64,000 nt of DNA from JAMQPK01 sp963782595 (GTDB lineage: Bacteria; Acidobacteriota; Vicinamibacteria; Vicinamibacterales; JAMQPK01): NCBI GenBank assembly GCA_963782595.1, contig CAWAKJ010000007.1, positions 865,014 to 929,013 on the forward strand, given 5' to 3'. A model generated the notes under the pieces. It ran no database searches, had not been told where the DNA came from, and saw only the letters and a program-made list of their open reading frames with translations. The position numbers and the translations under genes are program-made. This document shows, piece after piece, positions 18,123 through 27,058 of this stretch (position 1 is its first letter; each line of letters begins with the position of its first letter).

Positions 18123-18234
18123 GGCGCCTGCTTCATCAAGATCGCTGCCAGCGAACCACACGGGAAACGGCAGACATTCGCCACATGGCTGTGCGGTTTT
18201 GGGACGTCCCGTTCACCGCCGAACGCGGCGGGGC

Positions 18235-18262
18235 CCATCTGCCATCTGCCATTCGCCTTCTG
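18235..18262. repeat. Four in-phase C-rich heptamers
   Basis: Units CCATCTG, CCATCTG, CCATTCG, CCTTCTG run in register, followed by a partial CCAT. It lies in the spacer between the ADOP gene and terC. The unit differs from those at 4044, 15676 and 61292, but the tracts share short length and small period. Confidence 0.6.
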
Positions 18263-18279
18263 CCATGACAAACATCGTG

Positions 18280-19011
<732 letters not shown>

Positions 19012-19040
19012 GCGCCAAACGTTATCACGGGCCTACGTGG

Positions 19041-19061
19041 GGCGGGTCCTTCGGACCCGCC
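19041..19061 (-). terminator. Hairpin directly after the VWFA gene
   Basis: GGCGGGTCC and GGACCCGCC form a perfect 9-bp stem around a 3-base loop. The stem starts at the base after the TAA stop (19064-19062) of the VWFA gene. There is no T-tract, so it may be a dispersed palindrome that acts as a terminator or 3' stabiliser rather than a classical intrinsic terminator. Confidence 0.55.
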
Positions 19062-20015
19062 TTATCCCTTCGGCGCGACGTAGCTCTTCCGCGCGCGCGG
19101 CGTCAGCCCCTTCTGATTCACGCGCACCTCGACGTCGTGCGCCTTGCCGTCGCGGCGGGGCGGCGCAAAGCCGATGAGGTACTGACTGTGCAGCTCGTCG
19201 GCGACTTGCGCGAACGCGGCACCGAGGTCCTGGCCCAGTCGGATTTCCGTGTAGCCGCCGCCCGATTCCTCCGCGACCCGTGCGAGGCCGGGGTCGGGCA
19301 GGTCGGCTGTGAGCATCGCCTGCAGGCCGCCGCGGCCGATGCCGGGCGGCATCCGCTGCGCGCCGCGGCTGCGCATGCCCACGGCGTAGATCATGACGTC
19401 TTCTTCCCGGGCGCGATCGATCACTTCGACCTGGCTGACGTACCCGCCGCCAAAGCCCATGACGCCGCTGTCCTTGCCGTCGCTCAGGACGAGGATGACC
19501 GGCCGGGGCCCTTCGTCTTTCAGCACGTCCAGCGCTTCGTCTATTGCGCGCCATAACGGCGTGGGCGCGTTGGGCGAGATGGCCTTGGGCAGGGCCGCGC
19601 GCAGCGCTTCCACATCGCGGGTGAAGATCGGGCTGATGGTCACTTCGTCTCCGAACGTGCCGACCCGCGCGACATCGTCTGGACGCAGACGCGCGAACAA
19701 TTGTTCCGAGGCGGCGCGGAGCAGCTGCAGGTTGCCTTCCATGCTGCCGGACACGTCGAGCATCAGGACGAGGCGGATCGGTTGCGGCGTGTTGTCGAAG
19801 AGCGTGATCGGCTGCGGCTTGCCTTCGTCGCGGACCTCGAAGTTCTCGCGAGCGAGCGTCGTGACGAGGCGGCCGTCGCGGTCGGTGACGGTGACGAAGA
19901 CGTGGACGGCGTCGCCGGTGCCGCGGAACACCGGTTGCTGCGCCGCAGCCGCGCCGAGCGTGGCCACGACGCACGCGGCGAGCGTGCCGTACTTCAGAAA
20001 CTGAAACTGGAACAT
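19062..20015 (-). CDS. Acidobacterial-type VWFA-domain secreted protein
   Basis: A 317-residue protein with a signal peptide (YGTLAACVVATLGAAAAQQ). It has a short beta-domain (HVFVTVTDRDGRLVTTL, NFEVRDEGKPQPITLFDN) and a von Willebrand factor A domain. The metal-ion-dependent adhesion site DVSGSM follows LVLMLDV, and the third MIDAS element is LSDGKD. The order Big-like N-domain plus VWFA is the acidobacterial VWFA-related family, often surface-exposed and probably protein-binding. ATG 20015 is preferred because an AGGA element precedes it and the signal peptide begins there. The gene is divergent from the His-rich gene at 20104, and the two share an 88-bp promoter region. Confidence 0.85.
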   Translation of the reverse strand: MFQFQFLKYGTLAACVVATLGAAAAQQPVFRGTGDAVHVFVTVTDRDGRLVTTLARENFEVRDEGKPQPITLFDNTPQPIRLVLMLDVSGSMEGNLQLLRAASEQLFARLRPDDVARVGTFGDEVTISPIFTRDVEALRAALPKAISPNAPTPLWRAIDEALDVLKDEGPRPVILVLSDGKDSGVMGFGGGYVSQVEVIDRAREEDVMIYAVGMRSRGAQRMPPGIGRGGLQAMLTADLPDPGLARVAEESGGGYTEIRLGQDLGAAFAQVADELHSQYLIGFAPPRRDGKAHDVEVRVNQKGLTPRARKSYVAPKG

Positions 20016-20068
20016 TCCTGGGACTCCTGGTCCGCAGGCGAGGCGGTCACCTCCACTCATACCACGAA

Positions 20069-20095
20069 TTGACGGGGCAAACCGAGTTTCATAGA
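20069..20095 (+). promoter_or_regulatory. Weak promoter candidate for the His-rich protein / efflux genes
   Basis: TTGACG (20069-20074) and CATAGA (20090-20095) are spaced 15 bp, slightly short. They lie in the 88-bp divergent spacer just before ATG 20104. No metal-responsive dyad was seen. Confidence 0.3.
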
Positions 20096-20103
20096 CTCCA
20101 TTC

Positions 20104-20487
20104 ATGTTCCGGGTCCTGGGCGCGCTCGTCGCGCTGTCGGTCTTCGCGCTGCAGTCGCAGACGGGTGCGTTTCACACGCACGCACCGCTCGACGGCACCG
20201 AGGACCCGCATCACCACGGCCCGGCAATCCACCACCACGATTACGAAGACGTCACCGGCGCTCCTCACATGGACGAGCCGGAGTCTGCATCGAGCATCGT
20301 CCGAGTAGCCGTGCCCACCGCTATCGTTGGCGGCACTGCGGCTTTTTTTGTCGTGACGGCTGAAGTGCTTCCGTCTCCCGTCCTTCGTTGCGTCGGTCGA
20401 GCGCCAACGGTTGTGACTCACAGCCACGATCCGCCGATCACGGTCCAGCCTCCCCTCCGCGGCCCGCCTCACGCCCTCACCGCCTGA
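20104..20487 (+). CDS. Secreted histidine-rich protein
   Basis: A 127-residue protein with an N-terminal signal or anchor (LGALVALSVFALQSQTG). Its cluster of histidines (FHTHAP, PHHHGPAIHHHDYED, MDEP) is typical of metal-binding sequences. A second hydrophobic segment (VAVPTAIVGGTAAFFVVTA) follows, then a proline-rich tail with THSHDPP. It immediately precedes a CusCBA/CzcCBA-type efflux set in the same direction. By position and composition it is a candidate periplasmic metal buffer or chaperone, in the way CusF or CzcE serve related pumps, although it resembles neither in sequence. That role is inference. Confidence 0.6.
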   Translation: MFRVLGALVALSVFALQSQTGAFHTHAPLDGTEDPHHHGPAIHHHDYEDVTGAPHMDEPESASSIVRVAVPTAIVGGTAAFFVVTAEVLPSPVLRCVGRAPTVVTHSHDPPITVQPPLRGPPHALTA

Positions 20488-20494
20488 CCCACGC

Positions 20495-20513
20495 GATCGG
20501 CATCGTGCCGGTC
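20495..20513 (+). other. Small hairpin between His-rich gene and TolC-like gene
   Basis: GATCGGCA and TGCCGGTC form an 8-bp stem with one G-T pair and a TCG loop, followed by GTTGTCTGTCTC. It may be a weak attenuator between the two genes. Confidence 0.3.
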
Positions 20514-20550
20514 GTTGTCTGTCTCGATTCTTCAGAAAGCGAGCGTTTCG

Positions 20551-21759
20551 ATGCCCGCCCTCAACAGGGCAGGTCTGTTGTTGCTGTCTGCGCTGCTCTA
20601 TGCGCCGAGCGCGTCGGCACAGGACCTGACCGATTTGCAAGTCGTGGAATTGATGGTCCGTGAAGGGGCTCAGGCCCGCGCGATTCGTCTCGCGCCCGAT
20701 GTCGTGCGCCGCGAGCAGGCGGCGCGAGCAGTGTGGTCGAATCCCTCGATCGCGTACGCACACGAAGGCGCCGACAATACCGAGTTTTTTCTGGTCGAGC
20801 AGTTTCTTCCGATTTTCGGCAGCCGCGGCGCATTGCTGAGGGCCGGCGCAGCCGCAGCGGATGCGGCCGAGGCCGAGCGCGACGGCCGCTTGTGGCAGGT
20901 TCGGGCAGAGGCACAGACGGTCGTTGCTCGATTGCTTGCCGAGCAGGAAAGGCTGGAGGCGTCCGCCGTGACGACTCGCGAGGTCGAGCGCATCGTCTCG
21001 CTGCTGCGCATTCGCGAGACCGAGGGAGAAGGGTCGCGGTTCGATCGTTTGAGAGCCGAGCAAGAGCTTGCCGAGGCGCGGCAAATTTCGCTCGACGCAG
21101 CCGCATCGGCGGCAGACGCTCGCGCCGCGATCGTGGGAGTGCTGACCAATGCACCGCGCCTTGGCCGTGTCGTGGGCACGCTCTATGTCGATCGCGCGAT
21201 TCCGTCTGTCGATCTACTCATCGAGCGCGCGCTCGCGACGCGTGGCGAGCTGCGGGCATTGCGTGCGGCATCCGAGCGCTTCGGGCTCGAAGCCGAAGCG
21301 GCACGGCGCGCCAAATTGCCTGCCCCCACTGTCCTCGGCGGGGTCAAACGCACCGATGTCGTACGTCGCGAGAGTGGGGGTGTGTTTGGCGTCAACGTGG
21401 TGCTCCCGCTCTTCGACTCCGGTCGTCGCGAGGCGGCGCGCTGGCTTGCCGAGCGCGATCGGACCGAGGCTGAACGGGGACTCGCGACGCAGATCATCCG
21501 CGCGCAAGTCACCGCCGCAGCCGAAGTGCTTGGGTTGCGCCAGGACGCGATGCGCGCGGCCGACGCGCTGTCGGCCGCGGGCGATCTCGCGCAAATCGCG
21601 GAAGTGGCGTATGCCGAAGGGGAAGCGGGCATTCTCGAGCTGCTCGATGCGCATCGTACCGCCGCGCGTGCGCGCCTTCGGACGATCGACATGGCGCTCG
21701 CCGCCCGCCTGGCGCAGATCGCGCTCGAGCGAGCCGTGGGAGACACGATATGGCCTTGA
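20551..21759 (+). CDS. TolC-family outer-membrane channel of an HME-type efflux system
   Basis: A 402-residue outer-membrane factor with signal peptide (GLLLLSALLYAPSASAQ). Two repeats of the TolC helical-barrel type follow: LTDLQVVELMVREG at the start, long Ala/Arg/Glu-rich coiled-coil stretches, and beta-strand segments (NPSIAYAHEGADN, GVNVVLPLFDSGRREAA). It resembles CusC/CzcC more than NodT factors. The frame is open to a TTG at 20515, but ATG 20551 begins the signal peptide. Its end overlaps the adaptor start by 10 bp (21750-21759), which indicates an operon with the adaptor and RND pump. Confidence 0.82.
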   Translation: MPALNRAGLLLLSALLYAPSASAQDLTDLQVVELMVREGAQARAIRLAPDVVRREQAARAVWSNPSIAYAHEGADNTEFFLVEQFLPIFGSRGALLRAGAAAADAAEAERDGRLWQVRAEAQTVVARLLAEQERLEASAVTTREVERIVSLLRIRETEGEGSRFDRLRAEQELAEARQISLDAAASAADARAAIVGVLTNAPRLGRVVGTLYVDRAIPSVDLLIERALATRGELRALRAASERFGLEAEAARRAKLPAPTVLGGVKRTDVVRRESGGVFGVNVVLPLFDSGRREAARWLAERDRTEAERGLATQIIRAQVTAAAEVLGLRQDAMRAADALSAAGDLAQIAEVAYAEGEAGILELLDAHRTAARARLRTIDMALAARLAQIALERAVGDTIWP

Positions 21760-23284
21760 GAGCGTGGAGCGTCGCGTTGTTCGCGGTGTTGGTGGCCGGG
21801 TGCGGCGGAGAGCAGCCCAGGTCGACCGAAGAGGTGGAACTGGATCCGTTGAGCGTGACGCGATGGACGGACAAATCGGAACTATTCGCGGAATACCCTC
21901 CGCTGGTCGTCGGGCAGACCTCACGTTTCGCAATCCATCTCACCAACCTCACCGACTTCAAGGCGGTCACGTCTGGACAGGTGGAGGTAAGGCTGGAAGG
22001 TTCGGGCGGGACGGCCGAGACATTTCGCGTGGATGCACCATCGCGACCAGGCATCTTCGGCGTCGATGTGACGCCGGCACGCGCCGGCGCGCGAGAGCTG
22101 GTGATTGCGCTGAAGTCTGGACCACTCACGGACTCTCATCGCATTTCAGGCGTAATGGTGTATCCGGATCGCCAGGCGGTCCAAAAGGCCGTGGAAGCGC
22201 CCGCGGACAGTGAAGGGATCAGCTTTCTGAAGGAACAGCAATGGACGCTCGACTTCGGCACGGTGCTGGCGGAGGAGCGCGCCTCTGCGGGAATCGATCC
22301 GCGTGCCCGCCGAAATCACGGCTCGCCCAGGTGGCGCCGGGCATGTTGTCGCGCCCGTTGACGGGCGTCTGGTTCAAGTGGCGCCCGTGGCCCCAGGCAG
22401 CGCGGTATCCCAGGGACAGGAGCTTGCCCGGTTGCTGCCGCCGCCCTCGCTGCCTGGCGAGTTTCCGCAACTGGAGCGGGCGCGTGCCGAGGCGGCGGCG
22501 GCCGTCGATCTCGCCGTGCGCGATCGCGAGCGCGCCGAGCGGCTGGTCGCCGCCGGTGCGTCTCCTCAGAAACGTCTCGAAGAAGCCCGCGGGGTCGAAG
22601 CGCAGGCGCTCGCGCGTCAACGCGCCGCCGACGCGCAGATCTGCGCAATACAACAGCGCACGTACTGGCACCGGCACCGGAACCGCGAACGGCCTCTTCA
22701 TTCTCCGCTCGCCCATCAGCGGTGCAATCGTCTCCCGCCAGGCGACTACTGGAGCAAATGTGTCTGCCGGCACGACGCTCTTCGCGGTCGCGGACGTCGC
22801 CCAGGTTCACGTCACGGGACGCATTCCGGAAGCGCACGCGACGCACGCGACGCGCACGACCGCTGCCGAGATCGAAGCGTCCGGCCGCGAGCCCGTGCCG
22901 ATCCAGGGACGCCCGGCCATGGTGGGGAAGGTGCTCGATCCGGAGACGCGAACACTCGCGATCGTCTTCGCGTTCGACAACCGCGCGTTGAGGCTGCCGC
23001 TGGGGCACGCGGTCTTCCTGCGGCTGCTGATGGAAGAGACCGCTCCGACGACGGTGATTCCGGCGTCGGCCGTCGTCGATGACGCCGGCCGGCCAATCGT
23101 GTTCGTACAGACCGGCGGCGAGTCGTTCGAGCGGCGTCCTGTAACGATTGGCATGCGCCAGGCGGATAACGTGCAGGTGACCGAGGGGCTGAAGGCTGGA
23201 GAACGGGTCGTCTCGAAGGGCGCACATCTGGTCAGGCTCGCGTCGCTGTCGACACAAGTGCCGGCGCACGGACACGTGCATTAA
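21750..23284 (+). CDS. RND periplasmic adaptor (CusB/HlyD-like), interrupted by two frameshifts
   Basis: Three successive frames make one adaptor of about 510 residues. Frame one gives a lipoprotein signal (LVAGCGGEQ) and a long N-terminal domain (FAEYPPLVVGQTSRFAIHL) characteristic of CusB-type metal pumps, up to the barrel start. Frame two (from about 22285) has VPAEITARPGG, the lipoyl-like AGHVVAPVDGRLVQV and the coiled-coil hairpin. Frame three (from about 22670) has LFILRSPISGAIVSRQ and the beta-barrel and membrane-proximal domains, ending at 23284. Both breaks are single-base indels. Without intact adaptor the adjacent pump would not work, so an indel error is a real possibility. It lies between the TolC-like gene and the RND gene. 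Confidence 0.78.
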
Positions 23285-23296
23285 CGAGCGTCTGCG

Positions 23297-26200
23297 ATGA
23301 TTGACAAACTGATCCGCTGGTCTCTCGCGCATCGGCCCATCGTCATTGCGCTGGCGATCGCGTTTCTCCTGTGGGGCGGCTGGACGGCGACCCGCATTCC
23401 GCTCGACGTGCTGCCCGACCTGACCGCTCCGACGGTGACGATTCTCGTCGAGGCGCCCGGCATGGATCCCCTCGAGATCGAGCCGCTGGTGACATTGCCG
23501 ATCGAATCGGCGCTGAACGGGTCGATCGGTGTACGGCGCGTGCGCTCCGCGACAGCGGTCGGCGTCGCCGTTGTCTGGGTGGAATTCGACTGGGGGCAAG
23601 ACATCGCCCGCGCGCGGCAGATTGTGGCGGAAAAGCTGACGCTCGTTGCCGGCTCCTTGCCACCGGGTGTGGAGCCTCCCTTTCTGGCGCCCGTGTCGTC
23701 GATCATGGGCGAAGTCCTCTTCGTCGACCTCGAATCGAATCGTCACTCGCCCATAGAGCTGCGGACGGCGGCAGAGACGATAGTCCGCCGCAGGCTGCTG
23801 GCTGTGCCCGGCGTGTCGCAAGTGATTGCGACCGGCGGCGAGCAGAAGCAGTACGAGGTCATTTTGGATCCTGCCCGGCTTCAAGCACGCGACGTGACGA
23901 TTGCCGACGTGGAGCGCGCGCTGGCCGCTGCCAACAGGAACGCGAGCGCGGGCTTCACCGCTGCCGAGGGCCAGGAATACCTGGTGCGCGGACTCGGGAG
24001 GTACTCGAGCACGGCCGATATCGCGGCCACGGTGGTGAAGGCGCACGATACCGTGCCCGTACAGGTGCGCGATCTCGGAACAGTGCAGATCGGCGCAGCC
24101 ATCAAGCGCGGCGACGGATCACACAATGCCCGGCCCGCCGTGATCATCGGCATCCAGAAGCAGCCAGGCGCGAACACGCTCGAACTGACGAAAGAGATCG
24201 ACGTGACGCTCGACGACATCGAGCGCGCGCTCCCTCAGGGGATGACCATTCACCGCAATCTGTTCCGCAGCGCCGACTTCATCGAGCAGTCGCTGCGCAA
24301 CCTCTTCAGGTCGCTTCTTGAAGGGGCGAGCCTCGTCATCCTCGTCGTTCTCGTGTTCCTGATGAACGTCCGCGCTGCGGCGATTACGCTGCTGGCCCTG
24401 CCGCTGTCGCTCTTGGCGGCGGTCGTGGCGCTCGACCGGTTCGGGCTCTCCGTCAACAGCATGAGCCTCGGAGGGCTGGCGATTGCGATCGGCGAGCTCG
24501 TGGACGATGCGATTGTCGACGTGGAAAACGTGGTACGCCGGTTGCGGGAGAATGCGAAGTTGCCGCAGGGGGCCAGGGTGTCCGCCCTCGAGGTCGTGTA
24601 TCACGCCAGCACGGAGATTCGCCGCTCGGTGGTGTTTGCCACCGTCATCGTCGCGCTCGTGTTCCTGCCGCTGTTTCTGCTGGGTAGCGTGGAAGGGCGG
24701 CTGCTGAGGCCGCTCGGCTTCGCCTATGTTGTGGCGCTGACGGCGTCTCTCGTTGTGGCGCTCACCGTGACGCCCGTCCTCTGTTCATGGCTGCTGCCCC
24801 ATTCGAAGACGATCGCGGCCGGCGAAGAGCCTCGCCTGACGCGGCGGCTCAAAGAGTGGTACGCGCCGTGGCTTGTGAGGGCGCTAACCCATTGGCGGGT
24901 GGTCGTCGCCGGGTCGGTCGCGATGCTGGTCGCCGCGCTCGCCGGCATCGCCATGGCCGGCCGCTCGTTCCTTCCGGAATTCAACGAGGGCGCGCTCACA
25001 GTGAGCGCGGTGACGATTCCCGGCACCAGTCTCGCAGATTCGAACGCGCTCGGTGACGGACTCGAGCGGCTCCTCCTTTCGGTGCCGGAAGTGGCCTCGA
25101 CCGCGCGAAGAACCGGAAGAGCCGAGCTCGACGAGCATGTTCAAGGCGTCGAGTCGGCGGAGATCGACGTGCGCCTGGTCATGCGGGATCGCTCCAAAGA
25201 CGAGGTGTTCGCCGAGATTCGCGACAAAGCGTCGCTGCTGCCGGGCACCAGCGTGACGATCGGCCAGCCGATCTCGCATCGAATCGACCACATGCTCTCG
25301 GGGACGCGGGCCAACGTCGCGGTGAAAATTTTCGGCGACGATCTTCAGTCGTTGCGTGGACTCGCGGCGCAGGTGCAGGCCGAGATGGCGCAGGTTCGGG
25401 GCGTGGTGGATTTGTCTACGGAAGCCCAGACCGAGATCCCGACGCTGCGAGTGAAAATCGAGCCTGACGCCGCGGCGCGTTATGGAATTCCTTCGGGCGA
25501 GGCGGCAGACGCTCTGCAAACCGCACGCGCCGGCAAAATCGTCGGGCGCGTGCTCGAAGGGCAGGTCGCGTACCCACTGGTGATTCGATACGCACGCGAT
25601 CTCCACGCCGCGGATCTCGACGCGATCGGATCGACGATGATCGAAACGGCCGATCGCGCGCACGTCCCGTTGTCGGCAGTCGCGACAATCGAACGCGATC
25701 GCGGCCCCAACTTCGTGATGCGCGAGAACGTGCAGCGGCGAATTGTCGTGCAGTGCAACGTATCGGGGCGCGACCTGCGAAGCGTCGTCGACGACATTCA
25801 AATGCGTGTGTCGGGCGCCGTCACGCTTCCACAGGGCTACCGCGTCGAGTACGGCGGGCAGTTCGAAAGCGAGGCCCAGGCGTCGCGTCAGCTGCTCTGG
25901 CTCTCGCTTGGTGTGATTGCGGCGATCTTTTTCGTGCTGATGTCGGCCTTCGGATCGGCGCGAGACGGCGCGCTCATCATGCTGAATCTTCCACTGGCGC
26001 TGATCGGCGGCGTCATTGGCGTCTACCTGTCCGGTGGCGTGTTATCCGTCGCGTCGATCGTGGGTTTCATCACGTTGTTCGGCATCGCCACGCGCAACGG
26101 CATCATGCTCATCTCGCACGTCCGTCATCTCCGCGAGCAGGAAGGCGTGACCGACCTTCGCACGGCCGTCGTGCGGGGCGCCACCGAGAGGCTGGTCCCT

Positions 26201-26374
26201 ATTCTGATGACGGCGCTGGCCGCCGGGCTGGCGCTGGTGCCGATTGCCCTGTCGGTGGGCGAGCCCGGCAGCGAGATTCAGGCGCCGATGGCGATGGTCA
26301 TACTCTTCGGCCTGTTGAGCTCCACAGCGCTCAACATGGTTGTGGTCCCCGTGCTGTACGAGCGGTTCCGTTAG
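23297..26374 (+). CDS. HME-type RND efflux pump (CusA/CzcA family)
   Basis: A complete 1025-residue inner-membrane proton antiporter with 12 predicted helices and two large periplasmic loops. The N-terminus (IVIALAIAFLLWGGW, IPLDVLPDLTAPTVTI) and the TM4 motif GELVDDAIVDVENVVRRL place it in the CusA/CzcA branch rather than the AcrB branch. The usual HME motif is DFGxxxDGAVxxxEN, and this subfamily has an acidic GELVDDAIVDVEN variant. With the TolC-like gene and the adaptor it forms a tripartite system expected to expel metal ions or other small solutes from the periplasm. The preceding His-rich protein supports metals. It has no interruptions. ATG 23297 follows the adaptor stop by 12 bp. Confidence 0.9.
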   Translation: MIDKLIRWSLAHRPIVIALAIAFLLWGGWTATRIPLDVLPDLTAPTVTILVEAPGMDPLEIEPLVTLPIESALNGSIGVRRVRSATAVGVAVVWVEFDWGQDIARARQIVAEKLTLVAGSLPPGVEPPFLAPVSSIMGEVLFVDLESNRHSPIELRTAAETIVRRRLLAVPGVSQVIATGGEQKQYEVILDPARLQARDVTIADVERALAAANRNASAGFTAAEGQEYLVRGLGRYSSTADIAATVVKAHDTVPVQVRDLGTVQIGAAIKRGDGSHNARPAVIIGIQKQPGANTLELTKEIDVTLDDIERALPQGMTIHRNLFRSADFIEQSLRNLFRSLLEGASLVILVVLVFLMNVRAAAITLLALPLSLLAAVVALDRFGLSVNSMSLGGLAIAIGELVDDAIVDVENVVRRLRENAKLPQGARVSALEVVYHASTEIRRSVVFATVIVALVFLPLFLLGSVEGRLLRPLGFAYVVALTASLVVALTVTPVLCSWLLPHSKTIAAGEEPRLTRRLKEWYAPWLVRALTHWRVVVAGSVAMLVAALAGIAMAGRSFLPEFNEGALTVSAVTIPGTSLADSNALGDGLERLLLSVPEVASTARRTGRAELDEHVQGVESAEIDVRLVMRDRSKDEVFAEIRDKASLLPGTSVTIGQPISHRIDHMLSGTRANVAVKIFGDDLQSLRGLAAQVQAEMAQVRGVVDLSTEAQTEIPTLRVKIEPDAAARYGIPSGEAADALQTARAGKIVGRVLEGQVAYPLVIRYARDLHAADLDAIGSTMIETADRAHVPLSAVATIERDRGPNFVMRENVQRRIVVQCNVSGRDLRSVVDDIQMRVSGAVTLPQGYRVEYGGQFESEAQASRQLLWLSLGVIAAIFFVLMSAFGSARDGALIMLNLPLALIGGVIGVYLSGGVLSVASIVGFITLFGIATRNGIMLISHVRHLREQEGVTDLRTAVVRGATERLVPILMTALAAGLALVPIALSVGEPGSEIQAPMAMVILFGLLSSTALNMVVVPVLYERFR

Positions 26375-26409
26375 CTTCGCGCGCCTGATTTGAACCATTG
26401 GGCGCCCGC

Positions 26410-26454
26410 GTGCGACTCACTCTGCAGAACGGGTTCATCCGAACCCGAAGGAGG
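26410..26454 (+). promoter_or_regulatory. Structured 5' leader, copy 1
   Basis: The box GTGCGACTCAC (26410-26420) is followed by GCAGAAC, a perfect 7-bp hairpin CGGGTTC-ATCC-GAACCCG (26430-26447) and the ribosome site AAGGAGG (26448-26454), six bases before ATG 26461. The same order recurs before the CsgG-like gene at 27007-27048 with a different stem sequence. Confidence 0.55.
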
Positions 26455-26460
26455 ACAGAG

Positions 26461-26868
26461 ATGAGACTCATGCATCGCGCGACGGCGGTTCTCGTAACAG
26501 CATTTTTCGTGGGGCTGATGGCCACGACTGCCTACGCCCAGGTGGTCGCCCAAGGCAACGGCGTCATCATCAAGGGAGCGGCAGGCGGCCCCTACACCAT
26601 CTCTCGCGACGGCGGACGCACGTGGTCGCCGTACCTGGTCAAGCCGCTGGTCAGGCCTGTGCCCCTGAAGCCAGTCGTTGCCCCACCGCTGCCTCCGCCG
26701 CCGGCGCCGCCAATTCGCCCCCTCGTCGCGTGCGACTTCTACCTCTGCGGCAACAGCATTATCGCGGTGCCGGCCGGGACTGCGGGCCCTGCAAATGGCC
26801 GGAACGTTGGTACCGGAATGATCAGCGCGGGCAAGGTCGATCCGAAGAACGTGGTGTTGGGGCGGTAG
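26461..26868 (+). CDS. Small secreted protein with proline-rich linker
   Basis: A 135-residue protein with a clear signal peptide (VLVTAFFVGLMATTAYA). The mature part starts QVVAQGNGVIIKGAAGGPY and contains a poly-proline stretch (PPLPPPPAPP), then a two-Cys segment ACDFYLCGN and a Gly-rich end. I do not recognise the family. The strong ribosome site and the shared structured leader with the next gene suggest co-regulation with the CsgG-like gene. Two cysteines six residues apart could form a disulfide in the periplasm. Confidence 0.65.
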   Translation: MRLMHRATAVLVTAFFVGLMATTAYAQVVAQGNGVIIKGAAGGPYTISRDGGRTWSPYLVKPLVRPVPLKPVVAPPLPPPPAPPIRPLVACDFYLCGNSIIAVPAGTAGPANGRNVGTGMISAGKVDPKNVVLGR

Positions 26869-27006
26869 CACTAGACGGGGCCGGCGCCCGAATGGCGGCA
26901 GCCCGGCCCCGGCCTCTCCTCAGATGACCCTGCCCTTCACCGTGCCTTCCTCGAAACCTTCTGAAATTCCTGAAAATCCCCGGTCATTGAACCGTTCGAC
27001 ACGCCG

Positions 27007-27048
27007 GTGCGACTCACCGCCAGAACCGCACGACCGCGGTTCGAGGAG
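27007..27048 (+). promoter_or_regulatory. Structured 5' leader, copy 2
   Basis: GTGCGACTCAC (27007-27017) is followed by CAGAAC and a hairpin with 7-bp stem GAACCGC/GCGGTTC (27023-27029 with 27036-27042). GAGGAGG then sits directly before ATG 27059. Box and order equal the leader at 26410; the stem sequence differs, so the structure is kept while the bases change. Confidence 0.55.
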
Positions 27049-27058
27049 GAGCACAGCA

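Noticed and set aside
22316..24046. 576-residue minus-strand frame under the adaptor and RND pump
   Set aside because: Shadow of the opposite strand; no family resemblance.
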